Below are positions 1 through 8,438 of a stretch of 64,000 nucleotides of DNA, piece by piece. Position 1 is the stretch's first letter; every line of letters begins with the position of its first letter. The notes beneath the pieces were generated by a model. That model ran no database searches. It saw only the letters and a list, made by a program, of their open reading frames with translations, and had not been told where the DNA came from. Source of the DNA: an uncultured Bacilli bacterium (GTDB taxonomy: Bacteria > Bacillota_I > Bacilli_A > RF39 > UBA660); NCBI GenBank assembly GCA_934167465.1, contig CAKPKR010000005.1, positions 22,812 to 86,811 on the forward strand. Direction: 5' to 3'. Position numbers and translations under genes: made by a program.

Positions 1-1
1 C

Positions 2-748
2 TTTTGTATAAAAAATACTAGAAAAACAGAATATATTGAAATTGAAAAATTTGAAGAAATGTTAAATAAAATTGATGGATATACTAATTATTTATACTTT
101 CATATTTTAGGAGAACCATTGATGCATCCTAAAATCAATGAATTAATAGATATCGCAGCTAAAAAATTTGAAATCAACATAACCACAAATGGTTATTTGA
201 TTGATAGAATAAAAAATAATAAAAATATTCGTCAATTAAATATATCACTACATAGTTATAATGAATTATATGGAATAAGTTTAGAAAAATATTTAAATAA
301 AATATTTGAAACAGTAGATATATTAAAAAAATATACCTATATTTCATATAGATTTTGGATAAACTCAAAGTATAATGATAAAATAATTACAAAATTGAAT
401 CAAAAATATAACACTAATTTAACATTTGAAACAATAAAAAATAATACAACACTTACAAATAATATTTTTGTTAGTAAAATAAACGAATTTATTTGGCCAG
501 ACTTAGATAACAAATTTGAAAATACGTGTGGTAAATGCTATGCATTAAAAGATCATATTGGTATTTTAGTAGATGGAACGATAGTACCTTGTTGTTTAGA
601 TACAAAAGGAATAATTAAATTAGGAAATATTTATAAAGATGAATTAAAAAACATAATTGACTCAAAAAGATATAAAAATATGCTAATTGGATTTAAAAAA
701 AATAAAAAAACGGAAAAATTGTGCCTAAAATGTGGGTTTCTAAAGTAA
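2..748 (+). CDS. radical SAM/SPASM-domain protein, 5' end outside window
   Basis: The reading frame is open to the left edge, so the true start lies upstream; an internal ATG at 59 is probably not the start. The second visible codon is Cys in an F-C context, which fits the last cysteine of a radical SAM CxxxCxFC cluster. An 'ILGEPLMHP' stretch follows, resembling the GGEP region of radical SAM barrels. The C-terminus holds a SPASM-like set: CGKC, then VDGTIVPCCLD, then CLKCGF, which would bind an auxiliary iron-sulfur cluster. Such proteins modify peptides or mature enzymes; the substrate cannot be told from this sequence. A terminator is not clear after the stop. Family assignment is firm, function open. 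Confidence 0.8.
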   Translation, partial: FCIKNTRKTEYIEIEKFEEMLNKIDGYTNYLYFHILGEPLMHPKINELIDIAAKKFEINITTNGYLIDRIKNNKNIRQLNISLHSYNELYGISLEKYLNKIFETVDILKKYTYISYRFWINSKYNDKIITKLNQKYNTNLTFETIKNNTTLTNNIFVSKINEFIWPDLDNKFENTCGKCYALKDHIGILVDGTIVPCCLDTKGIIKLGNIYKDELKNIIDSKRYKNMLIGFKKNKKTEKLCLKCGFLK

Positions 749-763
749 TAAAGTCAAAAAAAG

Positions 764-792
764 TTGATTTTTGTATTTTACTATGATATTAT
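764..792 (+). promoter_or_regulatory. SigA-type promoter of the SipW cassette
   Basis: TTGATT (764-769) and TATTAT (787-792) are separated by 17 bases, about 30 bases before the first gene of the exported-protein cassette. Read by eye; no other good pair was seen in this gap. Confidence 0.5.
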
Positions 793-821
793 TTATATAT
801 AGAATATAGGAGGATATGCAA

Positions 822-1355
822 ATGAGAAGAGGTTCAAATAAAAATTCAATAATTATTTCTTGCTTAATAGTAGCAATCATAGCTATGTCTGTTGGTTACG
901 CTGCTTTAGCTGAGCAATTAACAATCAATGGTACTGCCGGAACTGGAAATGCTAGTTGGTCAATTGTTTTTGAAAGCATATCAAAAAACAATACATTATC
1001 AACTTCAGGAGTTAATGAAATAAGCGAACCAACCGCAAGTGGAACAAGTGCAACATTTAATGTAACATTTGATAAACCAGGTTCAAAAATTGTTTATGAT
1101 GTTGTAGTAAAAAATGGTGGAACAATTGATGCTGTTTATGAAGGAATGTCTGGAGTTGACGAAGCAAATGAAGCAGCTCCAACTGAAATCCAATATAAAG
1201 TAGAAAAAACTGATGCAAATGTAGATTTATTACATAATGAAACAGACACTTATAGAATTACAATAGAATGGCCTTCATCATCTACAACAGTAAATAAAGA
1301 AACTACAAGCAAACAAGCAACTATCCATTTTGACTATGCACAAAAAACTGAATAA
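822..1355 (+). CDS. SipW-dependent TasA/camelysin-like exported protein
   Basis: A 177-aa protein. I place the start at the ATG at 822 because the AGGAGG at 808-813 is 8 bases away, whereas the ATG at 816 is too close. The N-terminus is basic, followed by a hydrophobic segment and an 'SVGYAALAEQLTINGTAG' block typical of proteins cleaved by SipW-type signal peptidases (TasA, camelysin and relatives). The mature part is a beta-rich, Cys-free domain of about 145 residues. TasA forms extracellular fibres in B. subtilis, so a matrix-fibre role is possible but inferred. It is followed by a second substrate with the same signal motif and then by the peptidase, which supports the reading. Confidence 0.75.
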   Translation: MRRGSNKNSIIISCLIVAIIAMSVGYAALAEQLTINGTAGTGNASWSIVFESISKNNTLSTSGVNEISEPTASGTSATFNVTFDKPGSKIVYDVVVKNGGTIDAVYEGMSGVDEANEAAPTEIQYKVEKTDANVDLLHNETDTYRITIEWPSSSTTVNKETTSKQATIHFDYAQKTE

Positions 1356-1379
1356 TTTTGCTTGAAATAGGTGATTATA

Positions 1380-2240
1380 ATGAGAAAGAATAAGAATAAT
1401 AATATATTCATATTAATAATAATATATTTTATATGTTTTATATTCATTAGTTCCGCTTATTCTTTTTTTAATGAACAATTAGAATTAAAAGGACAAACAG
1501 GTTTTTCAAATAATGAAAATAAAGAATATGAATATGATTATTTAATTCAAAATAGTTGGGAAAGTGGAGGTTATTATTTCTATCATTATAACATTAACGT
1601 AACTTATAAAGAAAATGAAAATGTTGTTGGTTGGCAAATTAATATAGAAGTTCCATTAAGTACAGAAATTAATGGCTGTTATAATGCTAATGAATGTGTT
1701 GTAAATAATAATACACTTAGAATTACTAATGCTTCTTGGAATGGAGCAATGACAAATAATTCAATAGTAACTAGTAGTTTTATAATCAAAACTACTGAAA
1801 AAAATTATGAGTTTAAAATATCTTCTATTAATTTTTCCAAAAATAATGATGTTATTGTTCCAGATTCTGATTCAGGTTCCAACGCTCCAATTGAAGGAAA
1901 TGCAATAGCAAACTTAAATATTCAAAATAGTTGGGGAAATACTACACAATTTGAATTGGAATTAATAAATAATTCTAATGAAAACTTATCTAGCTGGGAA
2001 GTGAGATATCAAGTGTCTGATGGTGCTAAAGTAATTAATATTTGGGGAGGAAATTATATATTAAAAGACAACATTTTAATATTAAGTGGTCTTGGTTGGA
2101 ATCAATCACTTTCGATAGGAGAAACAAATAAAAATTTAGGATTTCAACTAGAAACAATAGAAATGGCACCAGTAAAATTAAAACCAATATCTTTTACAGG
2201 TGTTACTGAAAATCAAGAAGATGTGGTGTTTGAAATATGA
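1380..2240 (+). CDS. exported protein with two CBM2-like domains
   Basis: A 286-aa protein starting at the ATG at 1380 after an AGGTGAT box (1369-1375). The signal segment ends in 'SSAYSFFNEQLELKG', the same kind of SipW cleavage motif as the preceding gene. The mature protein has two copies of an immunoglobulin-like module resembling carbohydrate-binding module family 2. Copy one (about residues 55-150) has 'VVGWQINIEVP' and 'NASWNGAM'; copy two (about 185-275) has 'LSSWEVRYQV', 'WGGNY' and 'LGWNQSLSIGETNKNLGFQL'. The conserved Trp, the Asn-Trp turn and the GF strand fit CBM2. Binding to polysaccharide is inferred. The next gene overlaps its stop codon. Confidence 0.7.
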   Translation: MRKNKNNNIFILIIIYFICFIFISSAYSFFNEQLELKGQTGFSNNENKEYEYDYLIQNSWESGGYYFYHYNINVTYKENENVVGWQINIEVPLSTEINGCYNANECVVNNNTLRITNASWNGAMTNNSIVTSSFIIKTTEKNYEFKISSINFSKNNDVIVPDSDSGSNAPIEGNAIANLNIQNSWGNTTQFELELINNSNENLSSWEVRYQVSDGAKVINIWGGNYILKDNILILSGLGWNQSLSIGETNKNLGFQLETIEMAPVKLKPISFTGVTENQEDVVFEI

Positions 2241-3394
2241 AAAAAATAGATTATAGAATTTTTGTAATATATATCTTAATTGTTTTTAATTTATTTTTTA
2301 CGAATGTAATTGGATATGAATATTTTGGAAACATAACTGATACAATTTTAATCCCATTATTTTGGATAATAATATTTATTCTAAGTATTTATTTTTTTAA
2401 AGAAGATAAACAAAGAATCTTCTCGAAAACTTCAAAAGAACAATCAATATTTATAATAATTTTATTATATTTGATGATATATTTTGTACAAGGATTATTT
2501 TTTGGTTATAACAAAAGTCCATATGACCGAAGTATTTATGGCACATTAATAAATATATGGTCATATGTATCAATAATTTTTTACCAAGAATATATAAGAA
2601 ATGCGTTATCTAAAAATGGGAGTAAAATACTAACTGTTATAATATTTGTATTAATTGATATTAATTTATACTCATTTTTAAATATCAATGACTCAATAAC
2701 CTTATTTAAACAAATATCATCAATTTTAATTCCATCAATTGCTACTAATATGTTACTTGTTTATTTAACTATTAATTGTGGTTTCATCGCTTGTTTATTA
2801 TATAGAATTCCAATTTCTTTAACAACCTATATTTTGCCTATATTCCCAGATTTAAATTGGTTTTTAATTTCAATTGAACAAACAATTTTACCATTTATTA
2901 TTTACTTAAAAATTAAAAGTATTGATAGCAAAAAATTACAAATAAGAAAAAAACAATTAAAAGAAAATAATAAACGATCATTAATCTTAATTATAATATT
3001 GATATTATTTGTTTTATTTACAGCCGGATTATTTAAATATAAACCAACATCAATTATGTCAAATAGTATGTTTCCAATAATTAAAAGAGGAGATATTGTT
3101 ATTCTAGAAGAAAAATCTCTTGAGAAATTAAATAATTTAAAAAAATATGATATAATAAGTTATAGGTTAGAAAATATTAGAGTAATCCATAGAATTATTG
3201 CAATCGAAAAACATGGTAATGATATTTTATATATTACTAAAGGTGATAACAATAATATGGCTGACAGAGAAAAAGTTAAGCCAGAACAAATAAATGGAGT
3301 AGTAAAATTTAAAATTCCAAAATTAGGATATCCAAGTGTATGGTTAAATGAATTTTTGAATAAAAAACAAAATTTAGTAGAAACAGGGAAGTGA
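2237..3394 (+). CDS. sipW: SipW-type signal peptidase I with multi-TM N-terminal domain
   Basis: A 385-aa membrane protein. The first ~240 residues contain about seven hydrophobic segments. Another TM at about 250-265 is followed by the catalytic domain: 'SIMSNSMFPIIKRGD' carries the nucleophilic Ser, and 'IRVIHRII' carries His where most bacterial enzymes have Lys. This Ser-His arrangement marks the ER/archaeal/SipW class. 'TKGDNNNMAD' matches the conserved GDNN box. SipW itself is short, so the large membrane domain ahead of the protease is unusual. The start overlaps the stop of the CBM2-like gene (ATGA), implying coupled translation. Likely substrates are the two preceding exported proteins. 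Confidence 0.82.
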   Translation: MKKIDYRIFVIYILIVFNLFFTNVIGYEYFGNITDTILIPLFWIIIFILSIYFFKEDKQRIFSKTSKEQSIFIIILLYLMIYFVQGLFFGYNKSPYDRSIYGTLINIWSYVSIIFYQEYIRNALSKNGSKILTVIIFVLIDINLYSFLNINDSITLFKQISSILIPSIATNMLLVYLTINCGFIACLLYRIPISLTTYILPIFPDLNWFLISIEQTILPFIIYLKIKSIDSKKLQIRKKQLKENNKRSLILIIILILFVLFTAGLFKYKPTSIMSNSMFPIIKRGDIVILEEKSLEKLNNLKKYDIISYRLENIRVIHRIIAIEKHGNDILYITKGDNNNMADREKVKPEQINGVVKFKIPKLGYPSVWLNEFLNKKQNLVETGK

Positions 3395-3395
3395 T

Positions 3396-4439
3396 ATGAT
3401 GAAAAAAAGAAAATTAAAGTCGATTACAAAAATTTTAATACTTTTTGTTATTGTATTTTGTTTTACAACTTCTTTGTTTCTTTTATATTTGTATTTAGAT
3501 TATAATAAAAATAAAAATAATGAACTTGTTTATGCCTATAATATAAATCAAAATATTAATTATACAGTCGATTTATTTGATAATAGTTTTATTGATAAAA
3601 ATACTATTCATTCTAATGAAATGTATATTTCATCATTAATAAAAAATATTGATATCAATTATAATTTTGATTATTCCGCTACAAAAGATGCTAAATTAAA
3701 ATTTAAATATAAAATTATAAGTACAATTAGTGGTACTTATAATGGTGCAAATAACGAACAAGGTTCAATTTGGTCAAAAGAATATATACTTCTAGATGAA
3801 ACAACAAAAGAAATTGATTCAAAAAATTTATTTATAAATCAAAATATTATTTTAGATTTTCCAAAATACAAAGAGGAAGTAGAATCCTTTAAGAAAAAAT
3901 TTGGTATGTCTGTATCTACTAAAATGGATATTAAATTTGTTATTAACATAACAGGAATAGTTAATGAAAAAGAATTTAATAAAGATGAAGTTATGAATTT
4001 ATCGTTTCCACTAGGTGTTCAAGCATTTTCAATTACTGAGGATTATGATAAGAATATTAATGATATAATTGTTACAACATCTAGTTCAAAAGAATTTATT
4101 TTTGCTAATATACCTACAATACTATTATTGTTTCTAATTTCAATATGTTTATTTGTTATTTTTTATAAAAAAATTTTTAAAGTTGAAGAAAAAAATGAAT
4201 ATACAAAAAAATTAAGTAAAATATTAAAAAATTATGGAAATATAATAATAGAAATAACAACCCCAATTAATATTGAAGACTATGAAATAATTGAAGTTAA
4301 AGATATTGAAGAAATGGTTGATTTAGAAGAGGAATTAAGAATACCAATTAACTTCTATGAACATATTCCTAATTATTATGGTGAATTTACATTAATTCAT
4401 AATAATATCGTATATAGATATATAATAGAAGAAAAATAG
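3396..4439 (+). CDS. DUF5305-like membrane protein of the SipW cassette
   Basis: A 347-aa protein with an N-terminal TM (about residues 12-35), an extracytoplasmic beta-rich domain (about 45-235), a second TM (about 236-258) and a cytoplasmic tail rich in Ile/Glu. This layout, the length and the position beside a Ser-His signal peptidase match the DUF5305 family, often found next to archaeal/SipW-type peptidases. ATG at 3396 or 3399 may be the start; both sit 1-4 bases after the peptidase stop. A role in handling or assembling the exported proteins is inferred from context only. Confidence 0.6.
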   Translation: MMKKRKLKSITKILILFVIVFCFTTSLFLLYLYLDYNKNKNNELVYAYNINQNINYTVDLFDNSFIDKNTIHSNEMYISSLIKNIDINYNFDYSATKDAKLKFKYKIISTISGTYNGANNEQGSIWSKEYILLDETTKEIDSKNLFINQNIILDFPKYKEEVESFKKKFGMSVSTKMDIKFVINITGIVNEKEFNKDEVMNLSFPLGVQAFSITEDYDKNINDIIVTTSSSKEFIFANIPTILLLFLISICLFVIFYKKIFKVEEKNEYTKKLSKILKNYGNIIIEITTPINIEDYEIIEVKDIEEMVDLEEELRIPINFYEHIPNYYGEFTLIHNNIVYRYIIEEK

Positions 4440-4452
4440 AAAAGGTGATGTT

Positions 4453-4911
4453 ATGTATTTAAAAAAATTGATGGATAAATATGAAAATAACAAAATCGAA
4501 TTATACGTTGATATGGATGGCGTAATTGCTGATTATGTTGTTGGAATTCCTTATAATTTTGATCAAAAGAGACCATTATATGATTCAATAAAAAAATTAG
4601 AAGAAATTTCTAAAATGAGTAATGTTAGTATGAATATATTGTCAATTACAAAAATGAATATAGGAAAACAAGAAAAAAATGTTTGGCTTGATAAATATGC
4701 ACCTTTTTTTAAAAAAGAAAATAGAAACATAATTTCTAAAGAAGAAAATCCTAATATTTCTTCTGAAAACTTAAAATTAAATTTTTTAAAAAATTTAAAT
4801 AATAACGATAAAATTATCATTTTGATAGATGATGATCCAATAATATTAAAAACAATAAAAAAAGAATTAAAAAATATTGTATTATTAAAAGATACAGTTC
4901 TTGTAGATTAA
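4453..4911 (+). CDS. HAD-superfamily phosphatase (5'-nucleotidase-like)
   Basis: A 152-aa protein. 'YVDMDGVIADYV' is HAD motif I (DxDG), and 'IILIDDDPIIL' near the C-terminus is the motif IV acidic pair. The short cap and size resemble 5'(3')-deoxyribonucleotidases and related small HAD enzymes. It would be cytosolic and Mg-dependent; the substrate cannot be told. An AAAGGTGAT box precedes the ATG. It lies between the SipW cassette and cdsA with 13-base gaps, so it may be cotranscribed with either. Confidence 0.65.
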   Translation: MYLKKLMDKYENNKIELYVDMDGVIADYVVGIPYNFDQKRPLYDSIKKLEEISKMSNVSMNILSITKMNIGKQEKNVWLDKYAPFFKKENRNIISKEENPNISSENLKLNFLKNLNNNDKIIILIDDDPIILKTIKKELKNIVLLKDTVLVD

Positions 4912-4923
4912 TGAGGTGAAAAA

Positions 4924-5724
4924 ATGAAAAAAAGAGTAATAAGTGCAATAATTGCGTTAGCAATATTCATTCCAATTTTTATTAAAGGGGGATTTATTTA
5001 TACAGCTGCAATGTATGTAGTTTCTATTTTAGGTTTAAGAGAATTTTTGAAGGCTAAAAGCACAAAAAAATCATTGCCGGTTTTTATTGAATTTATTTCA
5101 TATATTATTTTTTCTTTAATTGTTTTATCAAATATTAATAATAATGAAATGATATATTCCGTTGACTTTAAAATATTATCAGGACTATTTTTAGTTTATT
5201 TAATTCCAACAGTTCTTTATCATGACAGAAGCTTATATAGTGTAACAGATGCATTTTATTTAATTGCTGGGATATTCTTTTTAGGAGTTAGTTTTTCTTT
5301 ACTAATTATTATAAGAAATATAAGTCTTGATTTAATTATATATTTATTTTTAATAACTATATTAACTGATTCATATGCTTATATAACTGGATCACTTATT
5401 GGCCGACATAAAATGTTGAAAGAAATTTCACCAAATAAAACATGGGAAGGAATGTTTGGTGGTACTTTAGTTGGTACAATTATTAGTGTTGTTTTTTACA
5501 GGATTGCAATTGATCCAACAATTTCTATTTATCAAATAACATTAATTACAACATTCCTATCTATAATTGGACAATTTGGAGATTTATGTTTTTCAGCTAT
5601 TAAACGTTATTTTGGAATTAAAGACTTTTCAAACATTATGCCTGGTCATGGAGGAATTTTAGATAGATTTGATAGTATTATATTTGTGATACTTGGTTTT
5701 ATGTTTTTTATTAATATTATATAG
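4924..5724 (+). CDS. cdsA: phosphatidate cytidylyltransferase
   Basis: A 266-aa polytopic membrane protein. It makes CDP-diacylglycerol from phosphatidic acid and CTP, the branch point for phosphatidylglycerol and other phospholipids. The signature region near residues 150-260 is clear: 'LTDSYAYITGSLIGRHKM', 'ISPNKTWEG', 'GDLCFSAIKR' and the C-terminal 'MPGHGGILDRFDS' CTP-transferase motif. The length is normal. It starts after GAGGTGA and is followed 9 bases later by rseP, the usual Firmicutes order. Confidence 0.93.
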   Translation: MKKRVISAIIALAIFIPIFIKGGFIYTAAMYVVSILGLREFLKAKSTKKSLPVFIEFISYIIFSLIVLSNINNNEMIYSVDFKILSGLFLVYLIPTVLYHDRSLYSVTDAFYLIAGIFFLGVSFSLLIIIRNISLDLIIYLFLITILTDSYAYITGSLIGRHKMLKEISPNKTWEGMFGGTLVGTIISVVFYRIAIDPTISIYQITLITTFLSIIGQFGDLCFSAIKRYFGIKDFSNIMPGHGGILDRFDSIIFVILGFMFFINII

Positions 5725-5733
5725 GGAGGTAAT

Positions 5734-6771
5734 ATGACTATTTTATATTTTATACTTGTATTAGGAGTAACTGTTTTAATTCATGAATTAGGTCATTTTA
5801 TATTTGCTAAAAGAGCAGGAGTATATATTTATGAATTTTCAATTGGAATGGGACCTCAAATTTTTAAATTTAAAAGAAAAAATGATGAAACTATTTATAG
5901 TATTAGATTATTTCCAATTGGTGGATTCGTTAGTATGGCTGGTGAAGATTTAGAAGTTGACACCAAAATACCAAAAGATAAACAATTATGTAATAAAAGT
6001 TGGTGTGATAGGTTTTTAGTTTTAATTGCCGGAATCGCCTTTAATTTCTTACTTGCAATTATAATCTTATTTACGATTGGTTTAATTAATGGTGTTCCTA
6101 AAAATAATCTAGAAATTTCTAATATTGATAATAACTATAGTATTAGTAAAACTAACATTCAAGCTGGTGATGTTATCACAAAAATAAATAATAAAAAAAT
6201 AACTTCATATGAACAATTATCTATTGAGCTAGCTGTTAACAATGGTAAAAAAATAAATTTAACAGTTAAAAATAAAAATGGTGAAGAAACATATACAATT
6301 GAGCCAACTTTAATTGAAAGTGAAGGGCAAACAAATTATATTTATGGTTTTTCTTTAAGTAATGAAAAGGAAAAAGGTATTTTGAAATCAATTGAATATG
6401 CTTTTCAAAAAACAGGTGCTTTAACTAATCAAATGGTTCTAATAGTTAAATATTTAGTAACTGGAAAATTAAGTTTAAATAATTTATCAGGACCAGTTGG
6501 TATTTATCAAATTGTTGATCAAGCAAGAACTTTAGGTTTCTTAAACATCTTATATTTAATTGCGTATTTATGTATTAATGTAGGATTTATTAATTTTATT
6601 CCATTTCCAGCGTTTGATGGAGGAAGAATACTATTTTTAATCATTGAAAAAATAAAAGGAAGTAAAGTGAATCCTAAAGTAGAAAATACTATTCATTCAA
6701 TAGGTTTTGCCTTATTGATGCTATTAATGGTTTTTGTTACTTATAATGATATTATAAGAATATTTGGATAA
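5734..6771 (+). CDS. rseP: site-2 intramembrane zinc metalloprotease RseP/RasP
   Basis: A 345-aa membrane protease. HELGH (residues 18-22) in the first TM is the zinc-binding and catalytic motif. A single PDZ domain occupies about residues 110-195, and the third zinc ligand is in 'FIPFPAFDGGRILF' near residue 290. The family cleaves anti-sigma factors and leftover signal peptides within the membrane. In B. subtilis the homologue lies beside cdsA, as here. An intrinsic terminator overlaps the stop codon, so the operon ends here. Confidence 0.93.
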   Translation: MTILYFILVLGVTVLIHELGHFIFAKRAGVYIYEFSIGMGPQIFKFKRKNDETIYSIRLFPIGGFVSMAGEDLEVDTKIPKDKQLCNKSWCDRFLVLIAGIAFNFLLAIIILFTIGLINGVPKNNLEISNIDNNYSISKTNIQAGDVITKINNKKITSYEQLSIELAVNNGKKINLTVKNKNGEETYTIEPTLIESEGQTNYIYGFSLSNEKEKGILKSIEYAFQKTGALTNQMVLIVKYLVTGKLSLNNLSGPVGIYQIVDQARTLGFLNILYLIAYLCINVGFINFIPFPAFDGGRILFLIIEKIKGSKVNPKVENTIHSIGFALLMLLMVFVTYNDIIRIFG

Positions 6772-6788
6772 ATTTATTATCCTTTTTT
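6766..6788 (+). terminator. intrinsic terminator after rseP
   Basis: GGATAA (6766-6771) pairs with TTATCC (6777-6782) across a 5-base loop and is followed by TTTTTT. The stem includes the rseP stop codon. The remaining ~160 bases up to the next promoter hold no gene that I can see. Confidence 0.75.
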
Positions 6789-6948
6789 ATTATATATTTA
6801 TTTTTAATCTATAATTAAAATAAACTTTTTTCATAAATTAATTTGTAAAAGTTTATTAAATAATTTGTGAAAACATTGTATATTTTATTTTGGCGAAAGT
6901 TATATAGATTAATTTTAAAATTTATAATGACACGAACAAAATTTCTGC

Positions 6949-6978
6949 TTGACTTTTACGTCTGGGGGGGGGTATGAT
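6949..6978 (+). promoter_or_regulatory. promoter with a 9-G tract in its spacer
   Basis: TTGACT (6949-6954) and TATGAT (6973-6978) are 18 bases apart. The last nine spacer bases (6964-6972) are all G, a very rare run in this AT-rich DNA. Changing the run by one base would alter the -35/-10 distance, a known way to phase-vary transcription. It lies 23 bases before the start of the variable lectin-like gene. The promoter is read by eye; slippage is inferred. Confidence 0.65.
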
Positions 6979-7001
6979 AGTATTGGAAAGTAGGAATCTA
7001 G

Positions 7002-8363
7002 ATGAAAAAAATAATAAAAAGTAGAATATTTTTAATAGTAATATTATGTATAATAAGTTGTAGTATAGGAGTGTATGCGGCGACAACATACAAAGCTACA
7101 GATGTAGTATACAATGCCAGTGATGGAACAAGTATGAATGTAAATGATGCTTTAAATGAATTATATAATAATATGAATAGTGGTGGATGTTCAAGTAAGA
7201 TTGCACCTCCAATTTTAGGTAGTGGAATGGTACCAGTAACAATAAGTAATAATGGAATAGTAAAATATGCAGATACAAATAGTAATTGGTATAACTATTG
7301 TGATAAAAAATGGGCTAATGCAGTAATATTATTAAGTGGATCATATAAAGTAGGAGATACGATACCTGAAAGTGCAATTGAATCATATTTTGTATGGATA
7401 CCTAGATTTAGATATAAATTATGGAATACCGGAACAGCAAGTAAAGGACCACATTCAATAGAAGTAGAATTTGAAACAAAAGATACAACACCAAGTACAG
7501 GAAGTAATAATGGAGAGTGGTTAACACATCCAGCATTTACATCATTTAATAGTAATGGATTTTGGGTAGGAAAATTTGAAACAGGATATAAAGGGGCTAC
7601 TAATACTTCTACAGCACAAGTAAATAAAAATGATTCCAGTAAAGTTATAATAAAACCTAACAATTATAGTTGGCAAAATATAACAGTTGGTAATATATTC
7701 TTAACAAGTTATAATTATAAAAGAAATTTAGATAGTCATATGATGAAGAATACTGAATGGGGAGCGGTAGCATATCTATCACATTCAAAATATGGGATAG
7801 GTTATGAAATAAATATAAATAATAATAGTTCATATAAAACGGGATATAGTGCTTTGCCATCAACAAATCAACAGACATATCCAGGAACGTATGGAGATGG
7901 AAGTAGTTATAATCAACAATATAATACCGAAATAGGTTATTTAGCTAGTACAACCGGAAATATAACTGGAATCTATGACATGAGTGGTGGAGCATTGGAA
8001 TATGTAGCAGGCTATATAAGTGGGAAACCAGGTTCAAGTGGATTAACCCCAACTAATTATAATTCAAAATATTTTGATGTTTATAATGTATCAAGCACAC
8101 AAACAAGTTATCAATATCGAATCTTAGGAGATGCGACAGGCGAAATGGGACCATTTAAGAATTATTTAGATGGTGATAATTATTCAAGGTATCATAGCAG
8201 TTGGTATGCTTCCAGCGCTCGTTTCGTTGACTCTCCTTACCCTTGGTTCATCCGTGGCGGCTATTACGGCCATGGTGTGCTTGCAGATCAGTTCTACTTC
8301 GATAGGCACACAGGAGCTTCTGACGGCGGCGTTGGCTTTCGCATAGTTTTAACACCTCAATAA
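7002..8363 (+). CDS. exported FGE/C-type-lectin-fold protein with a variable-looking C-terminus
   Basis: A 453-aa protein with an N-terminal signal or anchor (about residues 7-26, ending VYAATTY). An N-terminal stretch 'VYNASDGTSMNVNDALNELY' follows, then a domain resembling the formylglycine-generating-enzyme/C-type-lectin fold: 'MKNTEWGAVAYLS', 'GIYDMSGGALEYVAG', and at the end 'FIRGGYYGHGV' and 'GGVGFRIVL'. That C-terminal frame (RGG, then G, then F-x-F, then GFR) is the scaffold used by diversity-generating retroelement target proteins. The last ~45 codons differ sharply in composition from the rest. The start codon is the ATG at 7002; the ribosome site is weak. Probable surface ligand-binding protein. 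The ligand is unknown, and no reverse transcriptase is in the window. Confidence 0.75.
   Translation: MKKIIKSRIFLIVILCIISCSIGVYAATTYKATDVVYNASDGTSMNVNDALNELYNNMNSGGCSSKIAPPILGSGMVPVTISNNGIVKYADTNSNWYNYCDKKWANAVILLSGSYKVGDTIPESAIESYFVWIPRFRYKLWNTGTASKGPHSIEVEFETKDTTPSTGSNNGEWLTHPAFTSFNSNGFWVGKFETGYKGATNTSTAQVNKNDSSKVIIKPNNYSWQNITVGNIFLTSYNYKRNLDSHMMKNTEWGAVAYLSHSKYGIGYEININNNSSYKTGYSALPSTNQQTYPGTYGDGSSYNQQYNTEIGYLASTTGNITGIYDMSGGALEYVAGYISGKPGSSGLTPTNYNSKYFDVYNVSSTQTSYQYRILGDATGEMGPFKNYLDGDNYSRYHSSWYASSARFVDSPYPWFIRGGYYGHGVLADQFYFDRHTGASDGGVGFRIVLTPQ
8200..8345 (+). other. GC-rich, A-poor 3' segment; candidate DGR variable repeat
   Basis: From about 8200 to 8345 the codon style changes. In the 99 bases 8244-8342 I count 56 G+C and only 15 A, while the flanking coding DNA is mostly A and T. 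This segment encodes the RGG...GFR surface of the lectin fold and stops 20 bases before the stop codon. Retroelement variable repeats sit exactly here and lose A because mutagenesis targets A in the template. A recombined 3' cassette is the alternative explanation. No template repeat was found in the window. Confidence 0.55.
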
Positions 8364-8390
8364 GACAATGTTTAAAAAGCATTGTTTTTT
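8361..8390 (+). terminator. hairpin terminator after the lectin-like gene
   Basis: ACAATG (8365-8370) pairs with CATTGT (8380-8385) around a 9-base loop and is followed by TTTTT. In retroelement target genes a hairpin just after the variable repeat can help retrohoming, so it may have a second role; that is inference. Confidence 0.6.
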
Positions 8391-8438
8391 GTATATTATT
8401 TTCAAAAAACAACATAAAAAATATGAAAGGAGAATAAT

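Noticed and set aside
7002..8363. A full diversity-generating retroelement in this window
   Set aside because: No reverse transcriptase (no YxDD-type motif in any large gene) and no template repeat were found, so only the target side can be proposed.
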